Assembly: GCF_029846275.1 (NCBI RefSeq)
Contig: NZ_JARVWS010000001.1
Coordinates: 992,001 to 1,056,000 of the forward strand
From: Nocardioides sp. CER19
Lineage (GTDB): Bacteria > Actinomycetota > Actinomycetes > Propionibacteriales > Nocardioidaceae
Direction: 5' to 3'
DNA length: 64,000 nt
Position 1 is the stretch's first letter. Each line of letters opens with the position of its first letter. Below, piece by piece: positions 27,359 to 38,953 of this stretch. Made by a program: the position numbers and the translations under genes. The notes beneath the pieces were generated by a model that was not told the DNA's origin, ran no database searches, and saw only the letters and a list, made by a program, of their open reading frames with translations.

Positions 27359-27386
27359 GTTAGCGCAACTAATGAGTTACGCTAAC
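27359..27386. promoter_or_regulatory. MarR operator overlapping the marR promoter
   Basis: The inverted repeat GTTAGCGCAACT-AATG-AGTTACGCTAAC pairs 11 of 12 bases per arm around a 4-base centre. It overlaps a TACGCT -10 element (27378-27383) 6 bases before the ATG at 27390. This is the layout expected for a MarR-type autorepressor. It also rules out the ATG at 27372, which lies inside the palindrome. Confidence 0.75.
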
Positions 27387-27389
27387 GAC

Positions 27390-27833
27390 ATGACGATGAC
27401 CACCGTGAGCAGGACCGACGCCGGGCTGGCGTCCCAGCTCCGTGTCTCCGTGATGCGCCTGCGGCGCCGGCTGGTGGCGGAGCGCGACCCCGGCAACGAC
27501 CTCAGCATCGGCCAGATGGCCGTGCTCGGGGCGCTCCACGCCAAGGGCGAGCTCACCGTCGGCGAGCTCGCCGCCCACGAGCGGGTGCAGCCGCCGAGCA
27601 TGACCCGGACGGTCGGCTGCCTGGTCGACGGCGGGTACGTCGAGCGTCGCCCGAGCGACGCCGACCGCCGTCAGGTCATCGTCGCCATCACCGACAAGGG
27701 CCGCGGGACCGTCAAGGCCGACCGCGCCCGCCGTGACGAGTGGCTCGCGCAGCAGCTCGCCGGCCTCACCGCAGCCGAACGCGCCGTCCTCCGCGAGGCG
27801 GCCCCCATCCTGGAGAAGATCAGCAGCTCTTGA
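27390..27833 (+). CDS. MarR-family transcriptional regulator
   Basis: The 147-residue product has the MarR winged helix: SIGQMAVLGALHAKGELTVG, then HERVQPPSMTRTVGCLVDGG, then a wing RPSDADRRQVIVAITDKG. Helices at both ends form the dimer interface. It matches M. tuberculosis Rv0880 in position. It probably represses its own gene and the coupled MFS exporter in response to small aromatic or phenolic molecules (family knowledge). ATG 27390 is chosen because of the -10 element 6 bases upstream and because an earlier ATG is within the operator. Its stop overlaps the TTG start of the MFS gene. Confidence 0.9.
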   Translation: MTMTTVSRTDAGLASQLRVSVMRLRRRLVAERDPGNDLSIGQMAVLGALHAKGELTVGELAAHERVQPPSMTRTVGCLVDGGYVERRPSDADRRQVIVAITDKGRGTVKADRARRDEWLAQQLAGLTAAERAVLREAAPILEKISSS

Positions 27834-29134
27834 GCCCCACCTTCCGTGCACTGAGCAACCCCAACTACCGGCTGTACCTGGCCGGTAGCGTCGTCTCGAA
27901 CACCGGCACGTGGATGATGCGCGTCGCCCAGGACTGGCTCGTGCTCAAGCCGCTCGGCGCCGGTGGTGCGGCCGTCGGCATCACGACGGGACTCCAGTTC
28001 CTGCCCGTCCTCCTGCTCACCCCGTACGCCGGGGTGGTGGCCGACCGCATGTCCAAGCGGCGGCTCCTCCAGGTCACCCAGGCGACGATGGGCGTCGTCT
28101 CGCTCCTCGGCGCCGTGGTCGCCATCACCGGCCACAGCCACCTCTGGTTCGTCTACCTGTGCGCGCTCGCTCTCGGCGTCGGCTCGGCGTTCGACGCGCC
28201 GGCCCGCCAGTCGTTCGTCAGCGAGATGGTCGGCCCCGAGCACCTCACCAACGCTGTCGGGCTCAACTCGGCCAGCTTCAACGCGGCCCGCATCCTCGGT
28301 CCGGCCCTCGCGGGCCTGATGATCGGCGCGTTCGGGTCGGGGCAGGAGGCCACCGGTTGGGTCTTCCTGGTCAACGCGGTCTCCTACCTGGCCGTCATCG
28401 CCCAGCTGGAGCGGATGAACCCCGCGCTCCTGCACACAGCCAAGCTGCGGGGCCGCGGACCGGGAGCCCTGCGCGAGGGCGTCGCCTACATGCGCAGCCA
28501 GCCGAAGATGCTCTTCGTCCTGGTGCTGGTGTTCTTCGCCGGCACGTTCGGCATGAACTTCCAGATCACCAGCGCCCTGATGGCCACCGAGGTGTTCGGC
28601 AAGGGCGCCGGCGAGTTCGGCATCCTCGGCTCGACGATCGCGGTCGGCTCGCTGGCAGGTGCCCTGATGGCGGCCCGCCGCACCCGGATCCGGATGCGGC
28701 TGCTCGTCGTCGCGGCCGTCGGCTTCAGCATCGCCGAGATCGTCGCGGGATCCCTGCCGTCGTACGTGCTCTTCGCGGTGTTCAGCCCCGCCATCGGGTT
28801 CTGCACGCTGACCCTGCTCAACTCCGCCAACGCGACGATGCAGCTCGAGTCCGACCCGCTGATGCGGGGCCGGGTGATGGCCCTCTACATGACCGTCGTC
28901 CAGGGCGGTACGCCGATCGGCGCCCCCGTCATCGGGTGGATCGGCGAGCAGTTCGGCGCCCGCTGGTCGCTGTGGCTGGGTGGCGGGCTGACGGCCCTCG
29001 GGGTGGTCCTGGCCGTCGCGGTCTTCGCCCGGCTCAACGGTGGCCTCGCCAGCGTTTTGACCCCCTATCGGGCGCCCGGTAACCTTTTTCCTCGTGTCTG
29101 GGACGACCAGGCCGTCGCGCGTGCCCGCGACTAG
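27830..29134 (+). CDS. MFS exporter (EntS/enterobactin-exporter-like), MarR-linked
   Basis: A 434-residue carrier with about twelve membrane segments. It starts LSPTFRALSNPNYRLYLAGS, typical of the MFS_3 (EntS-like) group. Also visible are GTWMMRVAQDWLVL, PYAGVVADRMSKRRLL and FDAPARQSFVSEMVG. The TTG at 27830 overlaps the marR stop (TTGA), so translation is coupled and the two genes form an operon. Export of a toxic or signalling compound is likely, but no substrate can be named. The gene ends 158 bases before rpsL. Confidence 0.86.
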   Translation: MSPTFRALSNPNYRLYLAGSVVSNTGTWMMRVAQDWLVLKPLGAGGAAVGITTGLQFLPVLLLTPYAGVVADRMSKRRLLQVTQATMGVVSLLGAVVAITGHSHLWFVYLCALALGVGSAFDAPARQSFVSEMVGPEHLTNAVGLNSASFNAARILGPALAGLMIGAFGSGQEATGWVFLVNAVSYLAVIAQLERMNPALLHTAKLRGRGPGALREGVAYMRSQPKMLFVLVLVFFAGTFGMNFQITSALMATEVFGKGAGEFGILGSTIAVGSLAGALMAARRTRIRMRLLVVAAVGFSIAEIVAGSLPSYVLFAVFSPAIGFCTLTLLNSANATMQLESDPLMRGRVMALYMTVVQGGTPIGAPVIGWIGEQFGARWSLWLGGGLTALGVVLAVAVFARLNGGLASVLTPYRAPGNLFPRVWDDQAVARARD

Positions 29135-29292
29135 TCCACGGAAAGCCGAGGACGCTGGCACGCCCATGACGAGGGCGACACGCCCGACCTCGGGGGCGGC
29201 GGCTGGACGGTAGCACCAAACCGGATACCGCAACACCACCCTCCACGGCAGAGCGCTGTGGAGAGAGAGTCGAAAAGAAGGGGAACCACCCG

Positions 29293-29664
29293 GTGCCCAC
29301 CATTCAGCAGCTGGTCCGCAAGGGCCGCCAGGACAAGGTGTCCAAGAACAAGACGCCTGCCCTGAAGGGGTCTCCGCAGCGCCGTGGCGTCTGCACCCGC
29401 GTCTACACCACCACGCCGAAGAAGCCGAACTCCGCCCTCCGCAAGGTCGCTCGTGTGCGCCTCAGCTCGGGCGTCGAGGTCACCGCTTACATCCCCGGCG
29501 TCGGCCACAACCTTCAGGAGCACTCCATCGTGCTCGTCCGCGGCGGTCGTGTGAAGGACCTGCCCGGTGTCCGTTACAAGATCATTCGCGGCACGCTCGA
29601 CACCCAGGGTGTGAAGAACCGCAAGCAGGCCCGGAGCCGTTACGGCGCCAAGAAGGAGAAGTGA
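29293..29664 (+). CDS. rpsL: 30S ribosomal protein S12
   Basis: The 123-residue protein S12 lies at the decoding centre. The start is GTG, giving (M)[12 protein letters not shown], with AGAAGGGGA as ribosome-binding site. The universally conserved [15 protein letters not shown] is intact, with Lys43 present, so a streptomycin-sensitive sequence is expected at that position. [10 protein letters not shown], the second resistance region, is also unchanged. It opens the str operon. The 158-base leader contains no promoter I can call with confidence. rpoB and rpoC are not nearby. Confidence 0.98.
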   Translation: MPTIQQLVRKGRQDKVSKNKTPALKGSPQRRGVCTRVYTTTPKKPNSALRKVARVRLSSGVEVTAYIPGVGHNLQEHSIVLVRGGRVKDLPGVRYKIIRGTLDTQGVKNRKQARSRYGAKKEK

Positions 29665-29665
29665 G

Positions 29666-30136
29666 ATGCCTCGTAAGGGTCCCGCTCCCAAGCGTCCGAT
29701 CGACGTCGACCCGGTCTACGGCTCGCAGCTGGTCACCCAGCTCGTGTCCAAGGTCCTGAAGGACGGCAAGAAGCAGGTCGCCCAGCGCATCGTCTACACC
29801 GCGCTCGAGGGCTGCCGCGAGAAGACCGGCACCGACCCCGTCCTCACGCTCAAGCGTGCGATGGACAACGTCAAGCCGGCCATCGAGGTCAAGTCCCGCC
29901 GAGTCGGTGGCGCGACCTACCAGGTTCCGGTCGAGGTCAAGGGCAACCGCGGCACCACGCTCGCGCTGCGCTGGCTCGTCGGCTACTCCGCGGAGCGTCG
30001 CGAGAAGACCATGGCCGAGCGCCTCCAGAACGAGATCCTCGACGCGAGCAACGGCCTGGGCGCCGCTGTGAAGAAGCGCGAGGACACCCACAAGATGGCC
30101 GAGTCCAACAAGGCCTTCGCGCACTACCGCTGGTGA
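29666..30136 (+). CDS. rpsG: 30S ribosomal protein S7
   Basis: A 156-residue primary 16S rRNA-binding protein that nucleates assembly of the 30S head. It starts [19 protein letters not shown] and contains [13 protein letters not shown], as in all actinobacterial S7 proteins. It begins one base after rpsL ends, so translation is coupled. In other bacteria S7 represses the str operon; no binding structure was identified here. Confidence 0.98.
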   Translation: MPRKGPAPKRPIDVDPVYGSQLVTQLVSKVLKDGKKQVAQRIVYTALEGCREKTGTDPVLTLKRAMDNVKPAIEVKSRRVGGATYQVPVEVKGNRGTTLALRWLVGYSAERREKTMAERLQNEILDASNGLGAAVKKREDTHKMAESNKAFAHYRW

Positions 30137-30225
30137 CCTGAAGGGCGGTACGCCGGCCGAGCGATCGGGCACGGCGTACCGCCCCACACCGCACCTACTC
30201 CAACTCCCTAAGGAACACGCAGACA

Positions 30226-32340
<2,115 letters not shown>

Positions 32341-32409
32341 TCGCCGTACGGCCCTCGGCATCACCCAACTCAGTACGAGTCACGTAACAACACACCAGGA
32401 GGAGCCCCA

Positions 32410-33603
<1,194 letters not shown>

Positions 33604-33637
33604 TCCCCGCGGGCTGAGCCCGCACCTGCTTCATCGG

Positions 33638-33665
33638 AACGCCCCGGGCTTCGGCCCGGGGCGTT
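33638..33665 (+). terminator. Terminator of the str operon
   Basis: AACGCCCCGGGC-TTCG-GCCCGGGGCGTT forms a 12-bp perfect stem with a stable TTCG tetraloop, followed by CTGCGTT. A smaller GCGGGCT/AGCCCGC hairpin (33608-33622) lies just before it. Confidence 0.85.
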
Positions 33666-33690
33666 CTGCGTTGCCAGCGATCGTCTCCGT

Positions 33691-33850
33691 CGGTCGAGTG
33701 CGAGCGCATCGAGCGTATCGAGACCCGCCGACCTGTTCGCTGGTCGAGTATCGAGACCCCCGCCGGCCTGTTCGGTCGTCGAGTATCGCGACCCCCGACC
33801 TGTTCGCTGGTCGAGTAGCGAGCGCCAGCGAGCGTATCGAGACCCCTGCC
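33691..33850. repeat. Degenerate tandem repeat of about 35 bp, four units
   Basis: Four units follow one another with the pattern GGTCGAGTA...TCGAGACCCCC, then GCC(G/A)ACCTGTTCGCT. The last unit holds the fuller form GGTCGAGTAGCGAGCGCCAG followed by CGAGCGTATCGAGACC. Similar GGTCGAGTAGCGAGC...GTATCGAGACC strings are, from memory, dispersed repeats in Nocardioides-like genomes. The array fills the gap between tuf and trmB and ends within 20 bases of the trmB start. No reading frame is conserved across units. Confidence 0.7.
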
Positions 33851-33865
33851 GAGAGAATGGAACCC

Positions 33866-34627
33866 ATGTCCGACGACAAGCACGGCAAGCTCGCGCGGTC
33901 GCGCAACACCTCCCCGGAGAGCCGCCCGCACGTCAGGCTGACCGAGGACGGCCGGCCGCTGCGGGAGGTCCTGTCCTACGCCCGGCGCGGCAGCCGCTTC
34001 ACGGCGAAGCAGTCCGGCGCCTGGGACCGGCTGGCCGGCGACTGGGTGTTCGGTGCCGACGCGGTCGAGGACCTGGACGGGCCGCTGGACCTCTCGGCGT
34101 GGTTCGGCCGGCAGGCGCCGCTCTACGTCGAGATCGGCTCCGGGGTCGGCGAGACCACCGCGTCGTACGCCGCGGCGCACCCGGACGTCAACGTGCTGGC
34201 CTTCGAGGTGTGGCTGCCGGGCGTCGCCGACACCCTGGCCCGGCTCGAGGCGGCCGGCGCGACCAACGCCCGGCTCTGCACCGTCGACGCCGCGTGGTCG
34301 CTGGGCGAGCTCTTCGCGCCCGGCTCGATCACCGAGCTGTGGACGCTGTTCCCCGACCCCTGGCACAAGAAGCGCCATCACAAGCGCCGCCTGATCAACC
34401 AGCCGTTCGTCGGCACCGCCGCGTCCCGGCTGGTCGAGGGCGGCGTCTGGCGGCTCGCGACCGACTGGGCCGACTACGCCGAGCACATCGCCGAGGTGAT
34501 GGCGACCGAGCCGGCGCTGGCCGGCGGGCCGGTGGCGCGCTGGGAGGACCGGCCGCTGACGAAGTTCGAGCGCCGCGGCCTGGCGGAGGGGCGCGAGATC
34601 GCCGACTTCGCCTACCGGCGCCGTTGA
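33866..34627 (+). CDS. trmB: tRNA (guanine-N7)-methyltransferase
   Basis: The 253-residue enzyme transfers methyl from S-adenosylmethionine to N7 of G46 in tRNA variable loops. The SAM site reads YVEIGSGVGETT (about residue 92), the acidic loop LCTVDAAW, and the family signature FPDPWHKKRHHKRRL is intact. The C-terminal half ends with LTKFERRGL, typical of TrmB. ATG 33866 is preferred over 33857 since GAGAG lies at proper spacing only for the former. It is followed by a long hairpin terminator. Confidence 0.92.
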   Translation: MSDDKHGKLARSRNTSPESRPHVRLTEDGRPLREVLSYARRGSRFTAKQSGAWDRLAGDWVFGADAVEDLDGPLDLSAWFGRQAPLYVEIGSGVGETTASYAAAHPDVNVLAFEVWLPGVADTLARLEAAGATNARLCTVDAAWSLGELFAPGSITELWTLFPDPWHKKRHHKRRLINQPFVGTAASRLVEGGVWRLATDWADYAEHIAEVMATEPALAGGPVARWEDRPLTKFERRGLAEGREIADFAYRRR

Positions 34628-34651
34628 CCTGAGACGACCTGGGGGCCCGGA

Positions 34652-34695
34652 GACGACGAAGGTGGCGCGGGAGAACCCGCGCCACCTTCGTCGTC
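34652..34695. terminator. Bidirectional terminator after trmB
   Basis: GACGACGAAGGTGGCGCGGG and its exact complement (34676-34695) form a 20-bp perfect stem with loop AGAA, between the convergent trmB and GH16-like genes. Confidence 0.85.
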
Positions 34696-34717
34696 GAGAG
34701 GGTGCTGATCGAGGAGG

Positions 34718-35542
34718 TCAGCAGGCCTGCCGGTAGTGCTTGGCTGTCGTGGCCGGCGCCTTGATGGACTTCTTGCTCTTCTTCTTCATGGTCCAGTAGC
34801 GCGCCCAGTCGAGCTGGAGGCGGGTCTTGTTCATCCGGTGACCCGCCACGGGGACGAGCGCGGCCTGCATCGTGTACTTCTTGCCGGACAGGGCCGCGGG
34901 CCGCCGCTCGGTGCGGACCACGTGCGCGTCGATGAACCACGAGATGTGGTTCTTGGTGACCTCGACGGCGAACTCGTGCCACTCGTCGTGGCCCACCTTG
35001 CGCGACAGCGCCTCGCTCGCCGCGAACCGGCGGTTGGGCAGCGTCTTGATGTTGAAGTTCGCGGTGTGCGCCTTCGACGGGGAGTAGTCGAGGAAGTCGA
35101 TGTCCTGGGCGCCGCAGTGCCGCTGCCGCTTGCTCTCCGGGACGAGGGACATGACGACGCGGTAGTCGGTGTTGCCCTTCGACTCGCGGTCGGTGCGCAT
35201 GCGCACCTCCCAGCGGCCCTCGCGGTAGCCGACGCCGGTCCACACGGTGCGGACACCCGCGGACCGCCCCTTCGGGGCGACGAGCGTGAGCATGCCGTTC
35301 TGCTGGTAGAGCTTCCCGCGGCCGGCCCGGTGCCAGGTCTTCGGCGCCTTGCGGCCGCCGATGAACTCGTAGCGATGCTTGACCGGATACCAGCCATAGC
35401 TGGAGCCCGCGTGGATCAGCTCGAACTTCGTGCAACCGCTCGGGCGCCCACAGGAGGCCTCGGCGCTGGGGATGGCCGAGGTGAACAGGCCGAGGACGAC
35501 CCCGAGAGCGGTCAGCGGAATGACCAGGTGCTTCGACAACAT
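34718..35542 (-). CDS. Secreted GH16/concanavalin-like protein A, altered catalytic motif
   Basis: A 274-residue precursor with a signal peptide (hydrophobic about 5-25, likely cleavage after AEA near residue 29). The rest looks like a beta-sandwich of the glycoside hydrolase 16 type: MLTLVAPKGRS, GRWEVRMRTDRESKG, the motif region QDIDFLDYS and DEWHEFAVEVTKNHISWFID. Active GH16 enzymes need Glu-x-Asp-x-x-Glu; here the order is Asp-Ile-Asp-Phe-Leu-Asp, with both Glu replaced by Asp. It may therefore bind rather than cleave a polysaccharide. The mature start has two cysteines (SCGRPSGC). TAGGGT lies 6 bases before the ATG. A paralogue lies immediately upstream. Confidence 0.78.
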   Translation of the reverse strand: MLSKHLVIPLTALGVVLGLFTSAIPSAEASCGRPSGCTKFELIHAGSSYGWYPVKHRYEFIGGRKAPKTWHRAGRGKLYQQNGMLTLVAPKGRSAGVRTVWTGVGYREGRWEVRMRTDRESKGNTDYRVVMSLVPESKRQRHCGAQDIDFLDYSPSKAHTANFNIKTLPNRRFAASEALSRKVGHDEWHEFAVEVTKNHISWFIDAHVVRTERRPAALSGKKYTMQAALVPVAGHRMNKTRLQLDWARYWTMKKKSKKSIKAPATTAKHYRQAC

Positions 35543-35591
35543 CCGGGCACCCTAACCCGATCGCCGCGAGCGATCGAGTCCGCGCGCACGA

Positions 35592-36404
35592 TCAGCAGGC
35601 GCCGGCGTACGTGCTCGCGGTCGGTGCGGGCGCGTCGACCGGGAGCTTTCCGGGCTTGCGCAGGGTCCAGTAGCGGGCCCAGTCCAGCTGCACGCGCGTC
35701 GGCTGCATCGAGGCTCCCGGAGTCGACACGAGGCTGACCTGCATCCGCAGGGGGACCGCGAAGAGGGCCGCCGGCGTCGGCTGGGTCGCGACCACCCGGG
35801 CGTCGACGAACCAGGAGACGTGGTCGGGCGCGACCTCGACCGCGAACTCGTGCCACTGGTCGCCGCCGACGGTGCGTGCGGTCGTGGTCGAGGCGTCGAA
35901 GGCGAGGTCCGGGAGGGCGCGGACGGAGAACGCAGCCGACCTGGGAGACGTGGGGGAGTAGTCGAGCAGGGCGACCTGCTGCGCGCCACAGTGCTCGTCC
36001 TGAGGACGGGTCGGCACGAGTGCGACCCGCACCCTGTAGTCGGTGAGGTCGGTGCGGGCCGCCTGGAGCCGGTGGGTGCGCATCCGCACCTCCCAGCGGC
36101 CCTGCCTGCGGGGGTTGCCGGTCCAGACGGTGCTGATGTCGCCGCGCCGGCCCTGCAGGGTCAGCATGCCGTGCGTCGTGGTCAGAGTGCCGCGGCCGAG
36201 GTGCTGCCACTGCGCCGGGACACCGCCCTTGAACTCGAAGCGCTGCGCGACCGGGTACCAGCCGTAGGTCGACCCCGCGTGGATCAGCTCGAACGCCGTA
36301 CATCCGGATGCGCGCCCGCAGGCACCGGGCGTGCCCGCGGTCGCAGGCGCGAGGGGCAGCAGCGCGGCCAGCAGGAGGCCCAGGACGATGAGGCGACGAC
36401 GCAC
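35592..36404 (-). CDS. Secreted GH16/concanavalin-like protein B, catalytic motif lost
   Basis: A 270-residue paralogue of the preceding gene in the same orientation, separated by 49 bases. The signal peptide (RRRLIVLGLLLAALLPLAP, cleavage near ATA) is followed by the same layout: CGRASGC, FELIHAGSTYGWYPV, MLTLQGRRGD, GRWEVRMRTH and WHEFAVEVAPDHVSWFVD. The catalytic region reads QQVALLDYS, so the central Asp and both catalytic positions of GH16 are gone. A noncatalytic surface or carbohydrate-binding role is likely (inference). The GTG at 36404 is set by TACTGT (36411-36416) 6 bases upstream. It is divergent from an MFS gene. Confidence 0.76.
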   Translation of the reverse strand: MRRRLIVLGLLLAALLPLAPATAGTPGACGRASGCTAFELIHAGSTYGWYPVAQRFEFKGGVPAQWQHLGRGTLTTTHGMLTLQGRRGDISTVWTGNPRRQGRWEVRMRTHRLQAARTDLTDYRVRVALVPTRPQDEHCGAQQVALLDYSPTSPRSAAFSVRALPDLAFDASTTTARTVGGDQWHEFAVEVAPDHVSWFVDARVVATQPTPAALFAVPLRMQVSLVSTPGASMQPTRVQLDWARYWTLRKPGKLPVDAPAPTASTYAGAC

Positions 36405-36487
36405 GCCCGCACAGTAGGCGGCTTTTCGCCGTCTCGCGGCAGAATCGCAGCGGAATCCGACCATTCGCCTGTGAGAGCGTTGCGCCC

Positions 36488-37792
36488 GTGAGCCGGTTGG
36501 AGACGTCCCCGCGACAGCGCGCGGGCCTGCACCGCGCCTGGCCGATCGCCGCGGTGACGATGGCGGCGCTCGTCGCGGCCGCCGGCTTCCGGTCCTCGAC
36601 CGGTGCGCTCCTCGAGCCGCTCGAGCAGGACTTCGGCTGGTCCCGCGCGACGACATCGGGTGCCGTCTCGCTCAACCTGATCGTCTACGGGCTGACCGCT
36701 CCCTTCGCGGCGGCACTGATGGAGCGCTTCGGGGTACGTCGGGTGGTGGCCGCGTCGCTGACCCTGGTCGCCGTCGGGTCGGGGCTCACGCTCGTCATGA
36801 CGCAGGCGTGGCAGCTGTGGGTGCTGTGGGGGTTCGCGGTCGGCATCGGGACCGGCGCGCTCGCCCTGGTCTTCGGCGCGATCGTCGCCAACCGGTGGTT
36901 CGTCGCGCATCGCGGTGTCGTCGTCGGCGTCTTCTCGGCCGCGTCGTCCACCGGGCAGCTGGTCTTCCTGCCGCTCATCGCGCACCTGGCCGACGGGCCG
37001 GGCTGGCGGTGGGCGGCCGGTCTGGTCGCGCTCTTCGCGCTGCTGCTCGCCCCGTTGGTCTGGCTGGTGATGCGGGACTCTCCGCGCGACATCGGTGTGA
37101 CGCCCTACGGCGCCCCGGCCGACTGGACGCTCCCGCCGGCCCCGGCCCACCACGTCGGCGCGGCCCGACTCGCGCTGCTGACGCTGCGGTCGAGCGCGCG
37201 GTCCGGGACGTTCTGGGCGCTCTTCGTGAGCTTCTGGATCTGCGGCTGGTCGACCAACGGGCTGATCGGCACGCACTTCATCCCCGCCGCGCACGACCAC
37301 GGCATGCCGGAGACGACGAGCGCCTCTCTCCTCGCCCTCATCGGCGTCTTCGACATCGCCGGCACGATCGCGAGCGGCTGGCTGACCGACCGCGTCGACC
37401 CGCGCAAGCTGCTGTTCTCCTACTACTTCCTGCGCGGACTGTCCCTGCTCTGGGTCGACATGCTGCTCGGGCCCTCGCTGCACCCGAGCCTGTTCCTGTT
37501 CGTGCTCTTCTACGGCCTCGACTGGGTCGCCACCGTGCCGCCCACGGTCGCCCTCTGCCGGCAGCACTTCGGCATCGAGCGCTCCGGCGTCGTCTTCGGC
37601 TGGGTCTTCGCCGCGCACATGGTCGGTGCCGGCGTGGCCGCCAGCTATGCCGGCTGGATCCGCCAGGCGACCGGCGAGTACCTCCTCGCCTGGATCACCG
37701 CCGGCGTCCTCTGCCTCGTCGCCGCCGGCCTGTGCCTCATGGTGCCGCGCCAGCCGCAGTCCAGGCCGGGCGGTGAGCTGTCGACCGTCTGA
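36488..37792 (+). CDS. MFS transporter, monocarboxylate/oxalate-formate-like
   Basis: A 434-residue carrier with about twelve membrane segments. The opening RAWPIAAVTMAALVAAAGFR and the loop AALMERFGVRRVVAASL fit the group containing monocarboxylate and oxalate/formate carriers. VANRWFVAHRGVVVGVFSAA is a signature stretch of that group. The substrate is unproved. Start GTG at 36488. It is divergent from the GH16-like pair across 83 bases and converges on the LacI-type regulator, with a GGCGCC-GCC-GGCGCC hairpin in the 94-base gap. Confidence 0.82.
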   Translation: MSRLETSPRQRAGLHRAWPIAAVTMAALVAAAGFRSSTGALLEPLEQDFGWSRATTSGAVSLNLIVYGLTAPFAAALMERFGVRRVVAASLTLVAVGSGLTLVMTQAWQLWVLWGFAVGIGTGALALVFGAIVANRWFVAHRGVVVGVFSAASSTGQLVFLPLIAHLADGPGWRWAAGLVALFALLLAPLVWLVMRDSPRDIGVTPYGAPADWTLPPAPAHHVGAARLALLTLRSSARSGTFWALFVSFWICGWSTNGLIGTHFIPAAHDHGMPETTSASLLALIGVFDIAGTIASGWLTDRVDPRKLLFSYYFLRGLSLLWVDMLLGPSLHPSLFLFVLFYGLDWVATVPPTVALCRQHFGIERSGVVFGWVFAAHMVGAGVAASYAGWIRQATGEYLLAWITAGVLCLVAAGLCLMVPRQPQSRPGGELSTV

Positions 37793-37886
37793 GGCGCTCG
37801 ATCGGTCGACGGGTCATCGCTGGGTGGTGGCGCCGCCGGCGCCCACTGAACACTCGCGCCTCGTGGGGCTGCGGGAAGCCGCCGCC

Positions 37887-38894
37887 TCACCCCTCGTCGC
37901 GCGGCGAAGCGGTCGACGTCCGGACGATCAGCTCGACCGGGAGCACCTCCGAGTCGGGCGGTCGTACGCCGGTCAGCTCGGCGAGCACCCGCTCCGCACC
38001 GCGCCGCCCCTGCTCGCGCACCGGCTGGGCGACGGTGGTGAGGTCGAAGAACGCCGCCAGCTCGTGGTCGTCGATGCCCACGACCGAGAGGTCCTCGGGC
38101 ACGCCGAGCCCGAGCTCGCGGGCGCCGCGGAGCACGCCGATGGCCATCTCGTCGGAGGCGGCGAAGATCGCCGTCGGCCGGTCGGACCGGGTGAGCAGCC
38201 GCAGGGCGGCGTCACGGCCACCGGTGACGCTGAAGTCGCCGACGTCCTCGAGGTCGCGGTAGTGCCGGATGCCCCGCTCGCGCAACACCGCGCGGTAGCC
38301 GGCCAGGCGGGCCGAGGGCGCGATGAAGTCCAGGGTGTCGAGCGAGCCGCCGACGTACCCGATCCGACGGTGGCCGAGGTCGACGAGGTGGCAGGTGGCC
38401 AGCCGGGCCGCCCGCTCGTCGTCGATGCTGACGCTGTAGAGGCCGTTCGCGACCGCGCCGACGATCGCGACCGGCCGGCCCAGCTCGGCCAGCCGGGACT
38501 GTTCGGGAAGCGAGGGACGGAGACCGAGCACCAGGACGGCGTCGACGCGCTTCGACAGCAGGTCGGTCTGGAACACCCGGTGACGCGCCGCCGGCTCGCC
38601 GGCCAGGTTGTAGAGGAGCAGGTCGTAGCCGGCTGCGCGCAGGACCTCCTCGGCCCCCTGGACCACCTCGCCGAAGAACCACCGGGCGACGTGCGGGACG
38701 ATCACGGCGACCGTGTGGGTGTGACCGCTCGCCAGTCCGACAGCGCTGGGGGAGGGGACGTAGCCCAGCCGCTGGGCGGCCTCGGTGATCTTCGTGCGGT
38801 TCTCGTCGGAGACACCCCGCAGCCCGCGCAGCGCGCGCGAGACGGTCGCGGTCGACAGCGCGACCTCGCGGGCGACGTCCTTGATGCTTGTCAT
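37887..38894 (-). CDS. LacI-family repressor of the glucoside locus (CebR-like)
   Basis: The 335-residue protein has the LacI helix-turn-helix IKDVAREVALSTATVSRAL at its N-terminus, hinge helix SPSAVGLASGHTHTVAV, and a periplasmic-binding-protein-like sensor domain (about 60-330). The adjacent palindrome TGGGAGCGCTCCCA is the operator known for CebR of Streptomyces, which senses cello-oligosaccharides. Together with the divergent GH1 enzyme and the sugar importer, this makes it the local repressor, probably responding to cellobiose or a related glucoside. An AAGGAA ribosome-binding site precedes the ATG. Ligand identity is inferred. Confidence 0.86.
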   Translation of the reverse strand: MTSIKDVAREVALSTATVSRALRGLRGVSDENRTKITEAAQRLGYVPSPSAVGLASGHTHTVAVIVPHVARWFFGEVVQGAEEVLRAAGYDLLLYNLAGEPAARHRVFQTDLLSKRVDAVLVLGLRPSLPEQSRLAELGRPVAIVGAVANGLYSVSIDDERAARLATCHLVDLGHRRIGYVGGSLDTLDFIAPSARLAGYRAVLRERGIRHYRDLEDVGDFSVTGGRDAALRLLTRSDRPTAIFAASDEMAIGVLRGARELGLGVPEDLSVVGIDDHELAAFFDLTTVAQPVREQGRRGAERVLAELTGVRPPDSEVLPVELIVRTSTASPRDEG

Positions 38895-38917
38895 CGTGTT
38901 CCTTCGACGCGAGATCT

Positions 38918-38946
38918 TGGGAGCGCTCCCATTCTCCCATTAGAGT
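38918..38946. promoter_or_regulatory. CebR-type operator and beta-glucosidase promoter
   Basis: The perfect palindrome TGGGAGCGCTCCCA (38918-38931) lies between the divergent repressor and beta-glucosidase genes. A TAGAGT -10 (38941-38946) lies 7 bases before the beta-glucosidase ATG, so the palindrome occupies its -35 region. Repressor binding should block both directions. Confidence 0.82.
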
Positions 38947-38953
38947 GACGCCC

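Noticed and set aside
27372-27374. ATG as marR start
   Set aside because: It lies inside the operator palindrome and upstream of the expected transcription start.
33691-33850. CRISPR-like tandem array
   Set aside because: Units are degenerate, directly adjoining and lack unique spacers of uniform length; no cas gene is present.
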